NCBI GenBank assembly: GCA_937927965.1
Contig: CALEZA010000075.1
Span: forward strand, 1 to 29,486
DNA length: 29,486 nucleotides
Origin: an uncultured Candidatus Planktophila sp.
GTDB taxonomy: Bacteria > Actinomycetota > Actinomycetes > Nanopelagicales > Nanopelagicaceae
Reading direction: 5' to 3'
Made by a program: the position numbers and the translations under genes. The notes below the pieces were generated by a model. That model worked only from the letters and a program-made list of their open reading frames with translations, searched no databases and had not been told where the DNA came from. Shown here piece by piece: positions 1 through 6,944 of the stretch; within the stretch, counting starts at the first letter, position 1; each line of letters starts with the position of its first letter.

Positions 1-356
1 AAGTTAGGAACCTCCTGAAGAAATTGCGGATAACACTCTAAGAGTGCGTCGTAAATTGCTTGATCCCCATTATCCCAATAATCATCAAATGGCTTTAAAA
101 GAATTGACACGACTTCCTTTATATCTGTTTCGGAGAAAGTCTCAACGCAATCTGCGATTGCCTCATGAACAGGGCTCCACCAGTTTGTGTACCAATCTTC
201 ACCTGATGATCCACCGCCGAAATAGTCAAAAGCTTCAAGAGAGTATTCATAGCACCCTGTCTCTATAGCGTGCTCAACAAATATCTGCACATCGGCAGGT
301 GTTTTCCAATCCCAGTCATATTCACTCCAAAATTCGCGAACTTCGTCTGAGTCCAT
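1..356 (-). CDS. Unknown acidic protein, C-terminus cut by window edge
   Basis: The frame is open from an ATG at 354-356 down to base 1, giving 118 codons with no stop, so the C-terminus lies outside the window. A strong Shine-Dalgarno GGAGG sits five bases before the ATG, which makes this one of the few clearly leadered genes here. The protein is very acidic and rich in Trp, Tyr and Phe (starts MDSDEVREFW; contains a GGGSSGEDW stretch). No signal peptide or membrane segment is visible in the part seen. I do not recognise the family. It lies 23 bases downstream of the TipAS gene in the same orientation and may be its operon partner. Small acidic proteins of this look include immunity-like and regulatory proteins, but nothing here shows such a role. 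Confidence 0.7.
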   Translation of the reverse strand, partial: MDSDEVREFWSEYDWDWKTPADVQIFVEHAIETGCYEYSLEAFDYFGGGSSGEDWYTNWWSPVHEAIADCVETFSETDIKEVVSILLKPFDDYWDNGDQAIYDALLECYPQFLQEVPN

Positions 357-379
357 ATTTGCCTCCTTGAAGTGGCTAT

Positions 380-742
380 CTACTGAGCCATAATCGCATC
401 ATGGACATATTGAGCAAGTCCATTGACACGGCCATCGTAATAACTCTTAAAGCGGGGGTCTGAGATATACATCTGCGCTAGACCCTTCTGCATTTGAACA
501 GAGCAGTCATAGAACCATTTGGTGATTGCTTGCCTGTGGGCCAGAACAGCTTCCTGGGCTTTAGGTGAATCGATAGGAAGTGAGTTGCCGTAGGCGAAGA
601 CGAAGAGTTCGGTGGCTGCCTCTTGATCCACTTTTGCCGCTGCAAAATCTGCCTGGGTATATCGACTAGTCCGTGAAAGCGATTGCTGGTATGCCTCGGT
701 ATCGCCCCAACGCTCTTGAACTTCTTGCTCGTATTCGTTCAC
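380..742 (-). CDS. Stand-alone TipAS antibiotic-recognition domain protein
   Basis: This 120-residue protein matches the TipAS domain, the helical C-terminal half of TipA-type MerR regulators that traps thiopeptide antibiotics. Visible hallmarks are the opening E-x-x-x-RWGDTEAY, the following S-R-Y-T-x-x-D-F, a central helix with H-R-x-x-I-x-x-W-F-Y, and the closing KGLAQMYISDPRFK...GLAQYVHDAI. No helix-turn-helix precedes it, so it is the effector domain alone. Family knowledge: free-standing TipAS and related domains can sequester antibiotics. It starts at GTG, whose G is also the last base of the upstream TAG stop (TAGTG), so translation is probably coupled; a weak AGGA lies 8 bases upstream. 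Family is confident; the ligand and any resistance role are not shown. Confidence 0.85.
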   Translation of the reverse strand: MNEYEQEVQERWGDTEAYQQSLSRTSRYTQADFAAAKVDQEAATELFVFAYGNSLPIDSPKAQEAVLAHRQAITKWFYDCSVQMQKGLAQMYISDPRFKSYYDGRVNGLAQYVHDAIMAQ

Positions 743-1296
743 TACTTCAGTCCTGCCAAACTATCTTTAATCATCGCCTGAAGTAACTTCTCGTCAACTT
801 CCCAATCGTTGGGAAGTGCAATCGTCTTCTTATTGACTTTAAACTCCGCAAATTTCGGGGTGTATTTCTTGAGAACGGCCTGATCCCATGGAGCAATCAA
901 AATGTGATTGGTTGCAACTGAAACTCCGAATATGTAGCTCTTACCTAATTTAAGCATTGGCTGATTCCAAGCGATTACGAGCTCTAGCTTCGGGTATTTG
1001 CTTTGAATAGCCTTAAATATCGCCTTCACTGTCTTTGCCTGCTTAGGATCAATTGTCTTGTAATACTGGGCAGGAGTTTCAAATCTCTTAGAACTCTCTG
1101 AACCTCGTGAATACATCACCAGTGCATTGGCATGGGCCTGTGAAAACCCGTAGTTTTCACGGAGAAAGGCGATCTGCTCTGGATACTTCTTGCCATCAAG
1201 ATCTTTCATAACTTTGAACCAGTAACTCATCTTCTCGCCATACTTCTTTTCTATGGCGGGAAAATGTTTCTCACGGGAACCGTCTGCAACTGGCAT
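742..1296 (-). CDS. DUF4287-DUF1801 fusion protein
   Basis: The 184-residue protein has two parts. Residues about 8-75 (HFPAIEKKYG, MSYWFKVM, LRENYGFSQAHANALV) match DUF4287, a small helical domain. Residues about 80-180 (ELVIAWNQPMLKLGKSYIFG, ILIAPW, then an LPNDWEVDEKLL tail) match DUF1801, the YdhG-like fold related to the frataxin-like iron-chaperone group. Both domains are common in Actinobacteria but their biochemical role is unproven. The ATG has no Shine-Dalgarno; instead TAGAAT lies six bases before it, which fits a leaderless message. The gene overlaps the TipAS start by one base and forms a two- or three-gene unit with it. A cytoplasmic location is expected; no membrane segment or signal is present. 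Confidence 0.8.
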   Translation of the reverse strand: MPVADGSREKHFPAIEKKYGEKMSYWFKVMKDLDGKKYPEQIAFLRENYGFSQAHANALVMYSRGSESSKRFETPAQYYKTIDPKQAKTVKAIFKAIQSKYPKLELVIAWNQPMLKLGKSYIFGVSVATNHILIAPWDQAVLKKYTPKFAEFKVNKKTIALPNDWEVDEKLLQAMIKDSLAGLK

Positions 1297-1308
1297 GAAT
1301 CAATTCTA
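1297..1308 (-). promoter_or_regulatory. Leaderless -10 box for the DUF4287-DUF1801 gene
   Basis: On the minus strand TAGAAT (1303-1308) is followed by six bases and then the ATG at 1296. This spacing puts transcription start at or next to the A of the ATG. No convincing -35 was identified. Confidence 0.55.
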
Positions 1309-1326
1309 GGCCTTGATTTCGAAAAG

Positions 1327-1362
1327 AAGTAAACCCCCACAGATTTCTGTGAGGGTTTACTT
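1327..1362 (-). terminator. Rho-independent-type hairpin after the FTR1 gene
   Basis: An inverted repeat pairs AAGTAAACCC (1327-1336) with GGGTTTACTT (1353-1362), then continues through one mismatch with CACAG (1338-1342) and CTGTG (1347-1351). It lies 13 bases beyond the FTR1 stop and is followed on the minus strand by CTTTTC. It is the best terminator-like structure in the window. Confidence 0.75.
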
Positions 1363-1374
1363 TCAAGGGATTGC

Positions 1375-2193
1375 TTACGCCGCTGGAACTGCGACTTTCT
1401 TAGGCTTTTTGAAGAAGGAATATCCCACAGGGATTACATATGCTGCCCAGACAATTGACTGGAGAACAGATGGTGTTGGTGTGAAGTTCAGAGCACCCTT
1501 CAGGATTGAACCCAAGATGCTGTCCTTGGCAATTACTCCTGAGATGTCATAGAGCTTATTTGCATCGCCTGGGAGAATATTGATCTCCTGGAACTCATGC
1601 ACTGCATAGCTGAACATTCCTGCTGCAACAAATACGAGTGCGATTCCGCTATAGCGGAAGAACTTTCCAATGTCGACCTTAAGTGCTCCGCGATAGAGGA
1701 GGTAACCCAATACAACTGACACTCCAAGACCTAGGAATGTTCCTACAAGTACTGTGAATGTGCTGTCATTTGCAAGCGCACCATTCCAGATAAAGATTGC
1801 TGTCTCAAGGCCTTCGCGACCAACTGAGAAAAATGCGAGAGCAAAGAGAGATCCTGTCCCTGTTGCAATAGCGCGATCCATCGCACCTTCAAGTTCTTGC
1901 TTAAGGAATCGAGCTTTCTTTGCAAGCCAGAGGATCATCCATGTAATCAATCCACCGGCAACTACTGAGAGAGTTCCTGATACAAATGGCTCTGCATCGC
2001 CCTCTAACTCAAAAGAGGAGATGGTAAAGAATGAACCGAAAGCGGCGGATGCTGCCAACGCGCTAAAGACTCCAGCCCAGATCACGCGAGTGCGTTCTCC
2101 TTGGCCAATCTTTCGCAGATAGGCAATCAAAATACCCACTACGAGGGCAGCTTCAAGCCCTTCACGAAGACCGATAAGGAAGTTAGCCAGCAT
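1375..2193 (-). CDS. FTR1/EfeU-type high-affinity iron permease
   Basis: This integral membrane protein (272 residues from the chosen start) belongs to the FTR1/EfeU/OFeT family, which moves ferric iron across the cytoplasmic membrane. The two family motifs R-E-G-L-E are present: one at residues 10-14 in the first helix (LREGLEAALVVG) and one in the middle (GREGLETAIFIW). About seven hydrophobic segments are visible, the usual number. I start at the ATG at 2193 because GGAGG lies eight bases before it and the protein then begins at its first membrane helix; an upstream ATG would translate a palindrome. EfeO- and EfeB-type partners, often encoded beside EfeU, are absent. The leader contains a perfect 12-bp inverted repeat next to the promoter, suggesting control by a DNA-binding repressor. 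Confidence 0.9.
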   Translation of the reverse strand: MLANFLIGLREGLEAALVVGILIAYLRKIGQGERTRVIWAGVFSALAASAAFGSFFTISSFELEGDAEPFVSGTLSVVAGGLITWMILWLAKKARFLKQELEGAMDRAIATGTGSLFALAFFSVGREGLETAIFIWNGALANDSTFTVLVGTFLGLGVSVVLGYLLYRGALKVDIGKFFRYSGIALVFVAAGMFSYAVHEFQEINILPGDANKLYDISGVIAKDSILGSILKGALNFTPTPSVLQSIVWAAYVIPVGYSFFKKPKKVAVPAA

Positions 2194-2207
2194 TTCTATG
2201 CCCTCCG

Positions 2208-2235
2208 ATTTACGCAACATTGGTGTTGCGTAAAT
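2208..2235. promoter_or_regulatory. Perfect 12-bp palindrome, candidate operator of the iron permease
   Basis: ATTTACGCAACA (2208-2219) is the exact reverse complement of TGTTGCGTAAAT (2224-2235), separated by TTGG. It lies between the proposed -10 and the Shine-Dalgarno of the FTR1 gene, so it covers the expected transcription start and leader. It does not match the IdeR/DtxR consensus (TTAGGTTAGGCTAACCTAA-like) or a classical Fur box. As RNA it could also fold as a leader hairpin. Confidence 0.65.
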
Positions 2236-2236
2236 G

Positions 2237-2266
2237 AGAGTATCACGCTCCCGCATGGGGGTTCAA
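2237..2266 (-). promoter_or_regulatory. Promoter of the FTR1 iron permease
   Basis: On the minus strand TTGAAC (2261-2266) and TACTCT (2237-2242) are separated by 18 bases and point at the FTR1 gene. The predicted start of transcription falls inside the palindrome at 2208-2235. Confidence 0.5.
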
Positions 2267-2280
2267 ATTGAGACGGCTCC

Positions 2281-3147
2281 GTGGGAGATACTTGGGGTGT
2301 GACCTTCATCTATCCCCCGCCCAGCGACGCCAAGCCGTTCAAGCTGATGATGGGGCTGCGCTCACTCGACCGAGCCCAGTGGATAGAGGCAGGAGAGGAT
2401 CTCCTGGAGCAGATCCCCGAACGAGCCCATCTGGCCTCCCAGCAGAGATCTGTGGTCTATCAAGAACTGCCTGGCCACTTTGATGCCATTGATGAACTCA
2501 ACTATCGGATTGTGGGCAACTTATCTGAGTTCCATTCGGAAAGTTATCACTTCACGAAAGATGCCATCACGCATATCCCATCCAATGTGACATCAAATAT
2601 TAAAAACCAACCACCAGTTCTAGCCGTGGCAACAATCATAGGTGAAGATCTTGTTGTTCTTCATCGAGAAAATGGCGAGTGGGTCATAGTTGCAGGAGCA
2701 GTTCTCTTTCCATCGAGATGGAAGCTGTCCGAGAAAATTGGAAAAGGGATGGATGCAGTTCACACTCCAGTTCCTGGATTTGCGACAGCACTTGCCCCAT
2801 ACATGACAGCAACCTTTGACAAGATAACAGCAGAGCGTCCTGCATGGAGAAAGAATTGGTCGCTACACAGCACTCAAGATCTTCATCAACCCAGCTCTAT
2901 CCATGCCGATGCAGAGCCTGAAGATTATTGGTGGCGAACCGAGAGACAGACTCTTACTCGCTCAATTGATGATGACTATATGTTCTTTACAATCCGTAAT
3001 CGAGTAGAACCTCTTCGTTGGATCAAGGAAGATCCTGAAGCCTCACTGGCTTTTGCAGAGACTCTGTCGACTCTTCGCCCTGAAACTATCGAATACAAAG
3101 GCTTACAGGTAGATCACCAAAAGATTATTGATTACCTGCGTAATTAA
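2281..3147 (+). CDS. DUF3445 haem-dependent oxidative N-demethylase-like protein
   Basis: The 288-residue protein carries the DUF3445 pattern: PFKLMMGLRSLD near the N-terminus, a central V-x-G-A-V-L-F-P-S-R-W-K-L-x-x-K-I-G-K, then H-T-P-V-P-G-F, R-K-N-W-S, W-R-T-E-R-Q-T-L-T-R and FFTIRNRVEPL. Characterised relatives are haem proteins that oxidatively remove methyl groups from amines, sometimes as a subunit of dimethylamine monooxygenase. Here the gene stands alone, without the flavodoxin-reductase or ferredoxin partners, so the substrate is open. The first in-frame GTG is at 2281; a GTG at 2299, with GATACT six bases before it, is an alternative leaderless start six codons later. The stop shares four bases (TTAA) with the stop of the convergent SDR gene. 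Confidence 0.85.
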   Translation: MGDTWGVTFIYPPPSDAKPFKLMMGLRSLDRAQWIEAGEDLLEQIPERAHLASQQRSVVYQELPGHFDAIDELNYRIVGNLSEFHSESYHFTKDAITHIPSNVTSNIKNQPPVLAVATIIGEDLVVLHRENGEWVIVAGAVLFPSRWKLSEKIGKGMDAVHTPVPGFATALAPYMTATFDKITAERPAWRKNWSLHSTQDLHQPSSIHADAEPEDYWWRTERQTLTRSIDDDYMFFTIRNRVEPLRWIKEDPEASLAFAETLSTLRPETIEYKGLQVDHQKIIDYLRN

Positions 3148-3929
3148 CCTAAGAGAGATTTCATCTGTTTGTAGATCAGGTTAGCTGCAAATACTGGATT
3201 CAGCCTTGAGAGACGATCCATCATTCTCGCATCTTTACCTACAGTGATTCGGGCTTTTCCTTTTTCAATTGCATCCACCATGATCTTTGCGGCAACTGAA
3301 GCTTGCGTCATAGGAAAGCTCTTGCCTTGAGTTTCTGGCATCTGCAAACCAGAGTTTGTGGTGATATTTGTATCGACGGCGCCAGGAAAAGCGATTGTCA
3401 CTCCCACTGATGTGCCCTTTAATTCAGAGCGCAACCCTTCTGTCATTAGCTTCAAGGCTGCCTTGGAAGCGCCATAGACGCTCTGACCAGGGACAGGTGC
3501 GTATGCACCCATGGAACTCACATTGAGAATATGTGCCTGAGGGCGTTGCAGCAGCCCTGGCAAGAATGCCTTGATCATGGTGAGTGGGCCGTAGAAGTTC
3601 ACATCCATCACCTTCTCCGCTTGCTCCATTGTTAGATCTTGAATTGGAATAAAGGGCTGGATGATTCCTGCATTATTAATCACGATATCAACTGGTCCTA
3701 GCTCTGCCTCAATGCGAGCTGGCAGAGCGGCAACTGCTGCTCTATCTGTGACATCAAGGAGAAATGTTCCAACGCGGGCACCTGCCAACGCCTTCGTCTC
3801 TTGCAAGCTCTGAAGTCGCATGTCCATGGCTGCAACTTTTGCACCCCGTCGCACAAGTTCTAGTGTCAATTCACGCCCCATGCCGCTGCCAGCACCTGTT
3901 ACTAGAACTACCCTGTCGTTGAGATTCAT
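3144..3929 (-). CDS. Short-chain dehydrogenase/reductase
   Basis: A 261-residue classical SDR, an NAD(P)-dependent oxidoreductase of the cytoplasm. The dinucleotide-binding TGAGSGMG is at residues 11-18, NNAG at 85-88, the catalytic Ser in NVSSMG at about 138-139, and YGASK with Tyr152 and Lys156. Asp36 and Arg38 after the second strand leave the cofactor preference unclear. The C-terminal region (FPGAVDTNI, then a basic tail ending KQMKSLLG) resembles SDRs acting on lipidic or ketoacyl substrates, but the substrate cannot be read from sequence. The ATG lacks a Shine-Dalgarno; TAGACT lies six bases upstream, and this box shares its TA with the -10 box of the divergent hydrolase gene. Confidence 0.9.
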   Translation of the reverse strand: MNLNDRVVLVTGAGSGMGRELTLELVRRGAKVAAMDMRLQSLQETKALAGARVGTFLLDVTDRAAVAALPARIEAELGPVDIVINNAGIIQPFIPIQDLTMEQAEKVMDVNFYGPLTMIKAFLPGLLQRPQAHILNVSSMGAYAPVPGQSVYGASKAALKLMTEGLRSELKGTSVGVTIAFPGAVDTNITTNSGLQMPETQGKSFPMTQASVAAKIMVDAIEKGKARITVGKDARMMDRLSRLNPVFAANLIYKQMKSLLG

Positions 3930-3951
3930 ATTTTCAGTCTACGCTTACTTC
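3930..3951. promoter_or_regulatory. Bidirectional leaderless promoter with two overlapping -10 boxes
   Basis: Only 22 bases separate the two divergent ATGs. The minus-strand TAGACT occupies 3936-3941 and the plus-strand TACGCT 3940-3945, so both share the TA at 3940-3941. Each box is exactly six bases from its ATG. Any -35 elements must lie inside the opposing coding sequences; TTGAGA at 3919-3924 is a weak candidate for the rightward promoter. Confidence 0.6.
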
Positions 3952-4503
3952 ATGGCTACGAAACCAAATCGCACAGAGGCAGCACTCATTGTCATCGATG
4001 TTCAAGTAAATGTTGTGAAGGATGCGTATGAGCGTGATGCAAAGGTCGCCAATATGGCAGAAGCTGTCGCGAAGGCTCGCAGTGCATCAATTCCAGTGAT
4101 TTGGGTTCGCCATTCAGCAGAAGATCTACCCCTCCACTCAGATGGATGGCAGATAGTTCCTGAACTTCTGCCAGCAAACGGTGAAGAGATTGTAGAGAAG
4201 CGCTATCGCAGCTCATTTGAAGAGACAAATCTTGAATCAATCTTAGAGAGTTTGAATATCGGCCATCTCTACATCTGTGGAGCTGAGACTAACAATTGCG
4301 TTCGCCACACTTCTCAGGCAGCACTCGAAGCAGGCTATGACATCACATTGATTGAAGATGCTCACACAACAACAGGATTTGAGTGGAATGGTTACATCAT
4401 GGATGCAGCTCGCACCATTGATGAGCAGAACACCAACTTTATGTATTACGAATTGCCGGGACGCCTTGCTCGTACTCAAAAAGTCAGCGAGCTCTGGGCG
4501 TAA
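3952..4503 (+). CDS. Isochorismatase-family cysteine hydrolase
   Basis: The 183-residue protein has the catalytic triad of the isochorismatase-like hydrolases (nicotinamidase, carbamoylase and relatives): Asp16 in LIVIDVQ, Lys83 in EKRYRSSF, and Cys116 in GAETNNCVRHT. The family cleaves amide or vinyl-ether bonds with a cysteine nucleophile. The specific substrate is not evident; the stretch E-T-N-N-C-V-R is typical of the broad N-carbamoylsarcosine-amidase-like group. I place the start at the ATG at 3952, since TACGCT lies six bases before it, in place of a longer frame that would run back through the divergent SDR gene. It ends six bases before the stop of the convergent RNase HI gene. Confidence 0.88.
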   Translation: MATKPNRTEAALIVIDVQVNVVKDAYERDAKVANMAEAVAKARSASIPVIWVRHSAEDLPLHSDGWQIVPELLPANGEEIVEKRYRSSFEETNLESILESLNIGHLYICGAETNNCVRHTSQAALEAGYDITLIEDAHTTTGFEWNGYIMDAARTIDEQNTNFMYYELPGRLARTQKVSELWA

Positions 4504-4509
4504 CTTCTC

Positions 4510-5592
4510 TTACCTGAGATGTCCGCGTTCGTTAAGGCTTCGGACAGCTCTTAAGCCATCTGATGGCCAGATTGAAATGCTCGAAATTGAGCATGGGGAT
4601 GCATCCATATGAAAGACCGCATCTGCAGGTCCTCCAAAAGCCAATTTGATTGCAGTTTTGATCACTCCATTATGGGTGACGATAACAACGCGCTTACCTG
4701 GATATTCAGCAGCAATACGCTCTAACGCAATCTCAATTCGCTCTGCAGCTTGGTCATAGGACTCTCCGCCACCTGGTCGATAGGAGGTGGAGTTAAGCCA
4801 TGCTTGGTATGCCGCTGGATCTTCTGCCTTTACTTCCTCAATGGATTTTCCATCCCAATCACCAAATGAGAGTTCAAACCAATCCTCACTCATGATGGGC
4901 TCGAGATTGGTTGCGCGGGAGATCGCAGCCGCTGTCTGTCGTGTGCGCTGCAAAGGAGAAGAGATAAGAACCTCAGGATTAAGTTTTGCTACTTCAGCAG
5001 CTACTAGCTCCGCTTGAGCTAAACCATCTGCAGTGAGTTCAGGGTCAAGTGCGCCAATTCCTGAAAACTTACGAGTTGGAGTCAAGATGGTTTCACCGTG
5101 TCGAATCAGATAAATCATGGTTGGCACTTCGTTGCTGCGAAGTCGATCTGTCAGAAAATTCTGCTGAACTACAGCTTCTGGCTTATGCGCTGCTCCACCA
5201 TCGAGTGCCTTGTTAGCCAATCGATCTGCATGAGAGTTCTCATCTCGTGGAATCCACTTATATGTGACAAGGGAAGGGTTATGAGCATCGCGGCACTGTT
5301 TAGCTAAGTCGCGCATATCGGCATGCTTGATCTGCCATCTTCCAGACATTTGTTCCACAACCAACTTCGAATCCATGGCCACCTCTACCGTCGCCTCTGG
5401 ATCTAATTGATGAATGTGTGTGAGACCAGCTAAAAGTCCGCTGTATTCAGCAACATTGTTTGTTGCTATTCCAATCACATCAAAGAGCTCAGCAAGAATT
5501 GTGGAGCCTTCAGTAACTACTGCGCCATAACCTGCTGGGCCTGGATTGCCTCTAGATCCACCATCTGCTGTTAATCGAAAAGCGCGTGCCAT
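4510..5592 (-). CDS. Bifunctional RNase HI / histidine phosphatase (Rv2228c type)
   Basis: This 360-residue protein joins two enzymes, as in mycobacterial Rv2228c (364 residues). The N-terminal RNase HI domain (about 1-135) keeps the four metal ligands: Asp10 in TADGGSRGNPG, Glu49 in NNVAEY, Asp74 in AMDSK, Asp123 in NSHADRLA. It would remove RNA from RNA-DNA hybrids. The C-terminal domain (about 158-360) is a histidine phosphatase with Arg164-His165-Gly166 in YLIRHGET and the second His in VVIVTHNG; relatives act as acid phosphatase or alpha-ribazole phosphatase (CobC-like). It follows cdsZ by three bases with no clear Shine-Dalgarno, so it is probably translationally coupled to it within the leftward VKOR operon. 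Confidence 0.93.
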   Translation of the reverse strand: MARAFRLTADGGSRGNPGPAGYGAVVTEGSTILAELFDVIGIATNNVAEYSGLLAGLTHIHQLDPEATVEVAMDSKLVVEQMSGRWQIKHADMRDLAKQCRDAHNPSLVTYKWIPRDENSHADRLANKALDGGAAHKPEAVVQQNFLTDRLRSNEVPTMIYLIRHGETILTPTRKFSGIGALDPELTADGLAQAELVAAEVAKLNPEVLISSPLQRTRQTAAAISRATNLEPIMSEDWFELSFGDWDGKSIEEVKAEDPAAYQAWLNSTSYRPGGGESYDQAAERIEIALERIAAEYPGKRVVIVTHNGVIKTAIKLAFGGPADAVFHMDASPCSISSISIWPSDGLRAVRSLNERGHLR

Positions 5593-5595
5593 GTG

Positions 5596-6321
5596 TTAGC
5601 CACGCACCAAGATGCATCGACATTGTTCGCAACGAACTACTTCATCTTCTGGCAGTGTTCCAATTCGCTGAACTTCAGTTGTATTAATGGTGAGGCGACA
5701 GCCCATGCACTCATTTCCAACCAGCATCGCAGCTCCATTTCCACCATTGTCACCAGCAATTTTCGCGTAGAGATCTTTGAGGTCTTGGGCGATTGGAGCA
5801 GCTATTGCAGCTCGCTTCTCTGAAACTGCTGCGCGTTCATTGATGATAATGGTGAGCGCATTTTCTCTCTTGATTTCGATATCTGCGATTTCAGTGTTGA
5901 GAGCATCTTCTTGAGCAGAAAGTTCTGTGATTCGGTTAGTGATTGCCTCTACTGTCACCATGATGGTCAGTTCTGCTTCTTCAAGTTCTGCGCGACGAAG
6001 ACCCAAAGTCACAAGTTCATGCTGAGTCTGTTCAAGCTCTTTTGGTGTTCCAGTTCCAGAGTTCAGGCGCTTCTCATCGCGTTCAATGCGAGAGACGATC
6101 TGTTCAACATCGCCTTCAGCGCGAGCGAGTTCACGCTTAACATCAGTTCTCTCAGTTTCGGCAGCGATACGCAGGTCGCGAACATTGTTGCGCTTGATCG
6201 TGGTTGCACTCAGCAATGCTGTCTCAGGGAGAGTTTCTTCGCGGAGAGTAAGGGCGGCTAATTGATCGTCTAAATGCTGTACTTCAAGAATTGCTTGCTG
6301 ATCACTCGGTGATGCTTTCAT
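5596..6321 (-). CDS. cdsZ: Coiled-coil zinc-ribbon protein CdsZ
   Basis: The 241-residue protein consists of a long charged helical region (about 1-185, rich in Glu, Arg, Lys and Leu heptads), followed by a C4 zinc ribbon with CMGC and CEQC near the C-terminus. This is the CdsZ/Rv2229c family (annotated as C4-type zinc ribbon domain protein), conserved next to the RNase HI-phosphatase gene across Actinobacteria. Related coiled-coil zinc ribbons bind nucleic acids, but the role of CdsZ is not settled. Its ATG overlaps the VKOR stop by four bases (ATGA), so translation should be coupled. It is cytoplasmic by appearance. Confidence 0.88.
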   Translation of the reverse strand: MKASPSDQQAILEVQHLDDQLAALTLREETLPETALLSATTIKRNNVRDLRIAAETERTDVKRELARAEGDVEQIVSRIERDEKRLNSGTGTPKELEQTQHELVTLGLRRAELEEAELTIMVTVEAITNRITELSAQEDALNTEIADIEIKRENALTIIINERAAVSEKRAAIAAPIAQDLKDLYAKIAGDNGGNGAAMLVGNECMGCRLTINTTEVQRIGTLPEDEVVRCEQCRCILVRG

Positions 6322-6932
6322 GGCATGAAGTACTTTCCATATTTGAAGTAGATAGCAAGGATCAAGAATGCATATACAACTGTGTAGATCACACGACCCC
6401 AGCCCCGTTCAAGGAAATCGACAACCTTTGCATGGCGCTCAGGAGAAAGTCCCCATGTATTTTCCATCATAGTAATTCGCGTCATGGTGGAAAAAACTGT
6501 GATTGTGGAAGCTGTCACCAATAGACACCATGGGCAAAAAGCCTTAATGACAAAGAATGATTGGGACAAGAGCCAGAGAGCAAATAACAGACCAAGGCCA
6601 TATCCGACATGTGCAATCTTGAGGAATAAGCGAGGGAATGCCACTAGAGATAGTCCTGCGATTGCAAGAGTGATGATCACAGGTTCAAGCATTAAACCAA
6701 TGAATGCATTTGGAAAACCAAGAACACTCGATTGCCATGACTTTGCCACCTTGCCGCAAGAGACAATTGCATTGATATCGCAGGCAAGTTTCGAAGTTGG
6801 GCTTCCCGCAAGCTTTACTGCATCATATGAAAGCACCAATGATGCGATCAGGCTCAGAGTTGAGGAAACGAGCATCGCAATATAAGTCTTGCGATAGACC
6901 CGCAAACGAGCGACTGTTCCCTCTTGAGACAT
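6318..6932 (-). CDS. VKOR-family thiol-oxidising membrane protein
   Basis: The 204-residue membrane protein belongs to the vitamin K epoxide reductase family, which in bacteria reoxidises a DsbA-like partner and passes electrons to quinone. The conserved cysteine pairs are visible: Cys51 and Cys59 in CDINAIVSC, facing outside, and the quinone-side Cys133-x-x-Cys136 in AFCPWCLL. Five hydrophobic segments are apparent. No thioredoxin-like partner is fused or adjacent. TAAACT lies six bases upstream of the ATG and begins with the stop codon of the upstream GNAT gene, so the gene has its own leaderless promoter while heading the unit with cdsZ and the RNase HI-phosphatase gene. Confidence 0.92.
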   Translation of the reverse strand: MSQEGTVARLRVYRKTYIAMLVSSTLSLIASLVLSYDAVKLAGSPTSKLACDINAIVSCGKVAKSWQSSVLGFPNAFIGLMLEPVIITLAIAGLSLVAFPRLFLKIAHVGYGLGLLFALWLLSQSFFVIKAFCPWCLLVTASTITVFSTMTRITMMENTWGLSPERHAKVVDFLERGWGRVIYTVVYAFLILAIYFKYGKYFMP

Positions 6933-6944
6933 GGTGTGAGTTTA
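6933..6944 (-). promoter_or_regulatory. Leaderless -10 box of VKOR formed from the GNAT stop codon
   Basis: Minus-strand TAAACT (6939-6944) is six bases from the VKOR ATG. Its first three bases are the TAA stop of the GNAT gene. Confidence 0.55.

Noticed and set aside
1313..1552. Plus-strand frames opposite the FTR1 gene
   Set aside because: They are antisense to a well-supported membrane protein and show no family features or start signals.
2208..2235. IdeR/DtxR iron box
   Set aside because: The palindrome lacks the TTAGGTNAGCCTAACC-type pattern, so I call it only an unassigned operator candidate.
2194..2256. Longer N-terminus for the FTR1 permease
   Set aside because: It would run through the palindrome and the proposed -10; the ATG at 2193 has a strong GGAGG and begins the first membrane helix.
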